Below, in pieces: positions 57,652 through 64,000 of a stretch of 64,000 nucleotides of DNA. The first letter of the stretch is position 1, and the number at the start of each line of letters is the position of its first letter. The position numbers were made by a program, and so were the translations under genes. The stretch is taken from positions 744,001-808,000 of the forward strand of contig JANUWI010000014.1 of NCBI GenBank assembly GCA_025504975.1. Direction: 5' to 3'. The notes beneath the pieces were generated by a model. It was not told the origin of the DNA and did not search any database. It saw only the letters and a program-made list of their open reading frames with translations. This DNA is from Plenodomus lindquistii (lineage: Eukaryota > Ascomycota > Dothideomycetes > Pleosporales > Leptosphaeriaceae).

Positions 57652-58140
57652 GCAATTCAGGCCTCTTAAACAGTTTTGATTTCAATTTTGAGGGCCCAGA
57701 ATGTCTCAAGACAGTCGAGTTATGCTGAATGTCCTCGACCCGTATCGGATCGTATATAATTCAAGGACTATGTTGACAACGGTGCCTTATGTACAAGTAG
57801 AGGCCATGCGGCCCAACTCCGTTCAGATGTATAAAGGCCCCAGTCCGGGACATGTTCGAGACAGACAATGTCTTCTTGTATACAGCCCCCAATTCCATGT
57901 ATACATACGTACACCATCCAGTCCAATCATCACAAAAGCACCTTGCAATCCCGTCAACCGTCAATGCGTCCTCGGACCCCAGCCACCGTTCAACGCCAAT
58001 ATCCATACTCTCAGACGAACAAACCACCAATTTTCTTCCGGAATGAGAGGGCAAGGGAAAGGAAAAGGGAAACGAGAAAAAGGAAAAGAGCTGGCGACTC
58101 AATTCCTAAGACCCAGAGACCCATAATACGTACCGTTGGT
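57652..58140. other. Convergent 3' intergenic region
   Basis: Lies between the SBPase-like stop and the RBM39-type stop. A purine-rich GGGAAAGG-type tract is present near 58050-58095. No gene recognised. Confidence 0.5.
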
Positions 58141-60045
58141 TTAGAAGCGAGAAGCAGCAGCTCCCCAGAGGGAATTGTAGATCTTGTCGACAACGTACGA
58201 TGCGCGAATAGTACGGTGGTTGAAACTGCGACCGTTAAGTCCTTGAAGAGCTTTCTCACCACCAGAGACGGAATCGAACTTGACGTAGATGTCACCCTCG
58301 GTATTGGGGTCGACAGCAATGTGAACAACCTTGCCGTACTTCTTGTCGCATTCACTTCGAACTTCGACTTCGAGGTCCTTGACCCAGTTGTTGCCCCATT
58401 GCCTCTGTTCCCTATAAAATTGTCAGTTTCCATACCATTTTGAAGTGACCTAAAGCGCAAGTATGAAAAATAAAAAGTGACATACTCGTCAGCATCGAAC
58501 GCGTTTTCAATCTTGACGCATTTGGACGCCATGGGCTTGTCAATAACGGGAGCACGAGGCTTGCTGACAACGGGCTGAGCGCCTGGCGTTGCGACCTCTG
58601 AGCCGTCACGACGAGCTAGAGCATGCATTAGCTTGCTACGGTCGTAACTCTTGTAGTTTACACCAGCAACGTCAGTGTCGTCGAGGGCTGAAGCTCCGCT
58701 GACACCACGATCGTCCTTGCTATGGGTGCGGTCGAAGACGCCACCAGAACCGCCAGCATAGGCACCACGGCCACCGGCTCCACTGAACGCGGAACCCTGG
58801 TAGCTTTGAGCCTGCTGAGTAAAGGTACGTAGCAGGTTAGCAGTGGACTCGGGTGTGAATTTATCGTTACCAAGACCAACGCGGATCTGGCGACCGGCAA
58901 GCTCGAAGCCGTTCATTTCTGCAAGAGCATCTTTAGCATGGGTAGGATCAACGAATCTATAAGCTGTTAGTGTAAGCATGACGAAGGGTATATGTAACAC
59001 TGACTGGACGAAGCCATAGCCCTTTGAACGGCCTGGGTTCAGCTCATCGCGCTGAAGTATAACCTGCTCAAGCTCGCCGTATGGTTCAAAAATCTCCTGA
59101 AGATCACTCTCAGTCACACTAAAGTGAATGTTACCGACATAGAGACGATGGAAGGGGGCACCGTTGGCACCAGGAGCGGCTCCACCTTCGGAGGGACGAG
59201 CGGCGCGGTTCTTCTCGGCTTCTGTGAGCTGGGCGATGATGGGCACGCCCTTGAGCTTCTGACCAGTCAGTTCCAGTGCTTTTGGTACAGACTCTTCGTC
59301 TTTGAACTCAACGTAGCCGACTCTGTTGGCGGAGTTAGCCGTGTTTTTTTGTGGAACAACAGAAGCGCAAAGCTTACCCTTTGGAGCGACCAGTAACGCG
59401 ATCTTTGACAATCTGGGCTTCGACGACAGGGCCAATGGTCTCGAAGAAGGAGCGCAGGTGGCGGGTCTCGGCACGTTGAGAGATCTGTTGCACGAAGATA
59501 GTACGCTTGTCACGGTCGTCTTCAGTTACTTCGGGCTCGGGTGTCTTATCACCACGGCGACTGCCACGGCGGTCGTCTCCTCCATTGCGGCGACGGTCTC
59601 GCGGGGCAGGCGATCGGTTGCGCGCAAACTTGTCGTCGCCGCGGTCCCGGCGGGGGGAGCGGGAGCGGGCGCGGCCTCCTCCGCTGTAGTAGTCGCCGCC
59701 GCCGCCTCCTCGGTCTCTCCGGCCTCCTCGATATCGGTCGCGCGAGCTGCTGCGACGGGGCCTATCACGGTCTTCATCTGTGTCAGCACCTCCTCTGCTT
59801 GATCGCGGGCGGCTCCCATCTCTTCGCCGGTGGTCGCGGTCGCGGCTGCGGCGCCGGCCTCCATTGGACTCACGATGACGGTCCCTGCTCCTGGCGCGGT
59901 CGTGGCGGTCGCTGTGGCGGTCGCGGTCGTCGCGGCGGCTGTCGGGGTCGCGCGCCTCGCTGCTGGCCTTGCTCTCGGCGTCCTTCATCTCCACCTCGCG
60001 CTGGGCCTCCTCGAGGAGGGCGTCGACGGCGCTGAACGTGGCCAT
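58141..60045 (-). CDS. RBM39/CAPER-type splicing factor (S. pombe Rsd1 homologue)
   Basis: Nuclear RNA-binding protein linking U2AF/SF1 to spliceosome assembly. Four exons on minus: 60045-59378, 59322-59005, 58956-58486 and 58411-58141, giving 575 residues. The N-terminal ~190 residues are Arg/Asp/Ser-rich (RS/RD domain). RRM1 starts at DKRTIFVQQISQRAETRHLRSFF and continues with SKGVGYVEFKDEES across the first intron. RRM2 is HRLYVGNIHFSVTESDLQEIFEPYGE to GLGNDKFTPE. After the linker (KLMHALARRDGS) comes a C-terminal UHM-type RRM, which normally binds tryptophan-containing ligand motifs: CVKIENAFDADE then EQRQWGNNWVKDLEVEVRSEC, GDIYVKFDSV and GRSFNHRTIRASYVV. The order RS-RRM-RRM-UHM is diagnostic. 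All four splice junctions restore the conserved frame. The C-terminus ends SRF. Confidence 0.95.
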
Positions 60046-60662
60046 GGTGTCGGGCGAGTCCTAGCTCTCGATAAGTGTGTCCTGGCCGAAGTAAGGCGGA
60101 GGTGATGTGATGCGCGCAGTCACTGCAATGGGTGGGCGAACGTGAGTGCGGCGAGCTTGAGGCTCTGATACGATATTCAATTGCTGTACTGAGCCGGCAC
60201 GACAACACGGCAGCTGCTACTTGCACGCGATGGATGCTAGCTGACGATTCGGATCTCTGCTTGACTGAAGCTCTGCGGTTCCGGGGTTGCTCGCGGTTGT
60301 CGTGGGTGTACCGTGTGTCGAGTGGAGGCGAGCGTCGCGAGGTTGGCCGACCAGGATTTCAAGTTGGAGCCTCTTGGCAACCTCAGGGCTGCATTCGTCA
60401 CGTGCATTCATTTAGCGCCCAGGTGGCCTTCCAAGGTTGGAGCTGTAGCCCAGACAACCACACTCTCGCACCACAGACAAGACGTTCCATGGTATGGTAT
60501 ATTATTATTACTCTAATAAGTACATAAGGTCATTATTTGCTACCAGGCGCAGCAGCTAGCGGTGCTGCATCTGCGCCGAACGAGTGTAGACTATCAATCT
60601 CAAAACACCAAACGATGTCGGTCTCCGCGAAGCAATGTGAAGAATAGGCCTTCAGACTCGAA
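60046..60662. other. Intergenic stretch, nothing recognised
   Basis: Upstream region of the splicing factor and 3' flank of the hydroxylase. Short frames only. Confidence 0.5.
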
Positions 60663-61956
60663 TCAAGTCGACTTGACGATCTTGGGGGGCGACATCTCGA
60701 GTTCGGTACCAAACACCCAGTCCCAGAAGCGGCTGGTTACGCCAAACCCATTCTGATAATCAGCAAAGTGGTGCTTAAGATGGTACTTCTTCAGCTCCTG
60801 GTAGTAAGGGGGAAGTCTGTATGACGTTAGCAATGTTCTTTGAGCAAGCAAATAGTTAACTTACTTCTGGTGGTGGAGAAAGTAATGTGTCATGTCGTAG
60901 CAAGTGTAGCCAAAGATACCTCCACAGTAGGCAGCCAGCGCCGCGTACCAGTTCCAGGAGATGATAGCGTGTGCAAGCTTCCAGAATGGCGCTGCCAGAA
61001 CAACGAAGAGTGTAGGTGGCATCACGAGTCTGTATCTGTCCATTGGGAGGTAGTGATGAATGCCGTGGAGAAGGAAGTGGGCGGTGAGCGCAACACGGTT
61101 GTTGGGGAGGTGGCTAGACAAGGTCAGCAGCGCTTCACACGTATGCAGCAAATGGGACTTACTCGTCCAAGTGGAACAAGCATCGGTGCATGACATATTC
61201 CACAATTGTCCAGAACCCAAGGCCGAAGACCCAGTAGCCAGCCAGCGCAGATGCAGATCCGAGACCAAGGAATGCCACTGTCGTTCCGTATGCGATGCAG
61301 GGCCACCACAGTGTAGGCACGACCCACCATGGGGTCTTGCTGAGGGGCTCAAGGAAATTGCCAAAGAGAGGCGCCGAGTCGCCTCCCTTGTAGTGGCGAG
61401 GTCTGTGGACTTGTTGCAGGTAAAAGTCCTTTTCGAAGCCACCATTCCAGACTTGCATCAGGAGAGGCTTGTTCAGATCGAGAAACTTGTGCTCCTTGTA
61501 GTCCTTGTTCGGGTCGGTCTCTTTTGATAGATCCTCGGCAGACGACATGCCAGTTGCAGCGTATAGCGGCTTACCATCCTGCGACATGCCCTTGAGCTCA
61601 ATAGTGCCCACCTCTGTCGGTGGCAAAGGCAAGATGTCTGCCGGCTTGGAGCTCTTGACGGCACCATTCATGACCGGCTCAGTCGCCATGAAACCAATCA
61701 GGCTCTCGTCCAAGATCTCATACGCTGAGTCCGAATGGGCATGCGACAGCTCATCCTTCAAGATGGCCTCGACGTCCTTTCCAGCATATTCCAAGATGAA
61801 CTCTGGCCCACCGGGGTGGCCCTCCAAAAAATCCGTGACATCGTAGACCTTTGTGCCAATCGTGACATAGCAGGACTCCTCGGTGTTGTGGGCGCGTACT
61901 TCGGCGGTCGGAATCGTCGGAAGGGTGCGGCCTGGCATGGTGGTGGTTGTAGACAT
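60663..61956 (-). CDS. SCS7: Fatty-acid 2-hydroxylase, cytochrome b5 fusion (Scs7/FAH1)
   Basis: ER membrane di-iron enzyme that alpha-hydroxylates the very-long-chain fatty acid of ceramides in sphingolipid synthesis. Three exons on minus: 61956-61163, 61113-60865 and 60816-60663, giving 398 residues. The start at 61956 (MSTTTTMPGR) is preferred; the open frame extends to 62049. The N-terminal cytochrome b5 domain has the heme-binding HPGG motif (His47) and HSDSAYEILDESLIG. The C-terminal hydroxylase domain shows the histidine motifs EYVMHRCLFH, HGIHHYLPMD, HYFLHHQK and HLKHHFADY between four hydrophobic segments. Both introns restore this frame exactly (HLD-DHLPNNR and HHQ-KLPPYY). Length agrees with yeast Scs7 (384 residues). 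The gene is unlinked here to other sphingolipid genes, although a fatty-acid elongase lies 11 kb away; that is probably coincidence. Confidence 0.96.
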
Positions 61957-63232
61957 AAGAGCCGTTTGTAATGAGGTAGAGGGTGCGCAGCGTGTGGCCG
62001 TGTCTTGGTATGCCTTTTGCGAGTTGTCGTGGATTATTTTCTGTTGCACTAGTATCGAGGGGCGTTGTCAATAGCTGCAAGTGCTGTGGCAACAAGACGT
62101 CGTTGCACAAGGGGAGCTGCGAAGACCCTGCAGAAGGAGCGTAAAGGGTAGGAAGATGCGGCTGAGCAGGAAAACGCCGAGTTGGTATGCACTCGGAGGG
62201 AGAATGTATAGGTAAAGCAGAGTAGAGCAACTGTCAGGAGACGGCCAAGCGAAGGCTCACCGCGCGCCGATCTCACCACCGGCAGCTAATGGTGGCGAGA
62301 CCAGGAGCCCTCGTGCTTCCGTCCTCCGAACAGGTCCGCAAAATCACACTTTTCGAAAAGGGGATGCAATTTCTTTGCTGCCCGACGAATGCCGTCATGA
62401 CTTTTTACTGCAAAGTCTCGGCCTTTGCTTGAGATTGCATGAAAGCATCTCGTGCGAGGGTCCCCCGTCAGGTCATCGAAATGTTTCAAGCGCAAATGTC
62501 TTGCCCGTCTCTTCGCACGTTGTCTTTGTAGACACAGGACCATTGTTTTCCGTACCTGGATTTTGTTGCAACCACTACTACTCCATTCTCAATACATCTA
62601 CTGCCTGGGCATGGAATGTTCTGTGTTTTGTTTAAGCGCCTGTATGGAAGCCTCATATCAGATGCGTTTCTCATGAAGAGTTGAGTGCAGCTCGTAGAGC
62701 ATCATCAGCAAGCTCATCATACTGCTATGAATTGACTTCAAAGCCTTTACATTCTTACTCCAGAACATGTGTATGTCTCTCATCCCAGGGCATCGAGACA
62801 TGCAATAGGTTCTCCACCAGACGAACCCTCACAGGAATTTGTCGAGCGAACTGCTCCAAGGTGTATCGCGCCGACGTACCTCCGACCGTTTGAGATTAAC
62901 GTTGGCACCCGCAACGACAGGCTCTCAGCCTTGCTGGACCCTGGCTTTGCAGGGGCAGGAACAACCTCTTGCGTCATCAACAACAGCGACCAAGATGCGG
63001 CTGCCTCACAATGTCAATGATCGACCCATCTTCACCATGTGCCTTGATTGCGCTGTCAGGTCGGCTGGCCTTCCAGCATGCTCCACCTCCACACCATTCT
63101 CTACAAAACCCAACCACTCCGCGGACCTGCCCTGTGTAACCTCACCTCTCCATCCTAGGCCTTATCCTTTGACAACATATACCCTACCGCGACTGCGCTT
63201 GGCAAATCATATGCGCGCAGTCGGCTTCCAAT
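61957..63232. other. Divergent intergenic region
   Basis: Contains the leader and promoter of SCS7 (minus) and the upstream region of the thaumatin-like gene (plus). Overlapping short frames without motifs. Confidence 0.45.
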
Positions 63233-64000
63233 ATGTACAATCTCCCTGAACGTCACTTGTCAGTCGCGCAAATATGCACCGCGCTACTGTTATTCTCTGG
63301 AGTACCTGTTACAGAGGGTGTGCACCATATGGCCATCAAAGCTCCGCGAAAACAGCTACGCCGAAAATTGGACATCACACCCTTACTGGTCACCAACCAA
63401 TGTCCGGGCAACATATGGCCTGGCATTTCTACCCAGTCGGGACAAGGACCTAGCGAGAACGGCTTTTTACTGAAGCCTGGAGAGACCAAGAATCAGACCG
63501 TATCAGAGGATTGGCAAGGCAGAGTCTGGGGTCGGACGAATTGTACCTTCAACAGCGACGGCTCCGGGCCCGCGTCTGGTAGTGGCAAGGCTTGCTACTC
63601 CGGTGATTGCTATGGCAGACTGAACTGCCAAGTTGGAGTGAGTGGTTACTCCATCTTCCTTGTGAATTATTGTGACTGACTGTTGGGAAGGGTGATGTGC
63701 CTGTGTCACTTGCAGAATTTACCCTGGACGCTGGAGATGGCCATACCTACTACGACATCTCTTTAGTCGACGGCTACAACTTGCCCATCGCAATCGTCTT
63801 GCAGCCACTTGAGAATGTGACATTGGACGACATTCCACCAAACCTGACGAATCCATCTTGCCAAGGAACGGATGGATTGCTAGCGAAGCAGGGCTACGAT
63901 CCATACCCTGAGTATCCGAAATTCCTGAGGACCAACTCTTCGTATGCACTACCCTGGGAACAGAAGGTCGACGAAAAGCAAATCTCCCGGTGGTGTCCAT
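63233..64000 (+). CDS. Thaumatin-like secreted protein, truncated by window end
   Basis: Two exons seen, 63233-63637 and 63691 onward; the gene runs off the window. The N-terminus has a hydrophobic stretch (AQICTALLLFSGVPVTEG) that could be a signal peptide. ITPLLVTNQCPGNIWPGISTQSG, FLLKPGETKNQTVSEDWQGRVWGRTNC, SGDCYGRLNCQVGG and, after the intron, VSLAEFTLDAGDGHTYYDISLVDGYNLPI are the standard thaumatin-family order, including the conserved cysteines and the AEFTL segment. In fungi such proteins (GH152) are usually secreted and may act on beta-1,3-glucan. The later disulfide-rich part lies outside the window. The start codon is the first in frame but could be replaced by an exon further upstream. 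Confidence 0.88.

Noticed and set aside
59541..60035. Gly/Arg/Cys-rich frame on plus opposite the RS domain
   Set aside because: Low-complexity mirror of the Arg/Asp/Ser repeats of the RBM39-type protein; not a separate gene.

Overview
This window is nuclear chromosomal DNA of a filamentous ascomycete, most likely a dothideomycete of the Pleosporales type. The genes are split by short introns of about 47-75 bases with fungal splice signals. The gene families are typical of Pezizomycotina: a Zn2Cys6 regulator, a GH55 exo-beta-1,3-glucanase, a PTH11-like rhodopsin-domain membrane protein and a long-tailed ELO elongase. The taxon assignment is inference, because no species marker is present. I reconstructed exon structures by hand; for every multi-exon gene except the two with open ends (the PHD protein and the thaumatin-like protein) the coding lengths sum to a multiple of three.

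Layout. 1-1977 has no convincing gene. 1978-3850 (+) is a Zn2Cys6 transcription factor, followed by a gene-poor stretch of about 5 kb. 8908-10959 (+) is a secreted sulfatase. A run of minus-strand genes follows: UCH37-type deubiquitinase (11202-12310), a coiled-coil membrane protein (12907-15078), the ER Hsp70 Lhs1 ending in HDEL (15875-19091), a sideroflexin (19775-21075) and a fungal protein of unknown function (21661-24349). On the plus strand come a class I/II aminotransferase with a 15-base microexon (25290-27634), GH55 glucanase (29689-32025) and tRNA pseudouridine synthase Pus7 (32636-35138). A PHD-finger protein (35895-38112, minus, 5' end uncertain) and a single-pass membrane protein (40607-41794, minus) flank another gene-poor GC-rich stretch.

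The last third holds an Aim3-like proline-rich protein (43158-44458, +), a tRNA-derived SINE-like element with an inverted partial copy (44.7-46.0 kb), an ELO fatty-acid elongase (47400-49580, +), APC10 with a large insert inside its DOC domain (50091-51592, minus), a rhodopsin-domain membrane protein (52904-54427, +), a nitrilase (54768-56024, minus) diverging from a Calvin-cycle-type sedoheptulose-bisphosphatase homologue (56638-57651, +), an RBM39/Rsd1-type splicing factor (58141-60045, minus), fatty-acid 2-hydroxylase Scs7 (60663-61956, minus) and the 5' part of a thaumatin-like secreted protein (63233 to the window end, +).

The genes are mostly unrelated housekeeping and secreted-enzyme functions. 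I see no biosynthetic cluster, operon-like system or defence system. The observations most worth a second look are the SINE-like element, the SBPase homologue, the APC10 insert, the microexon and the possible alternative 3' end of the transcription factor. I did not find a clearly new multi-gene system.
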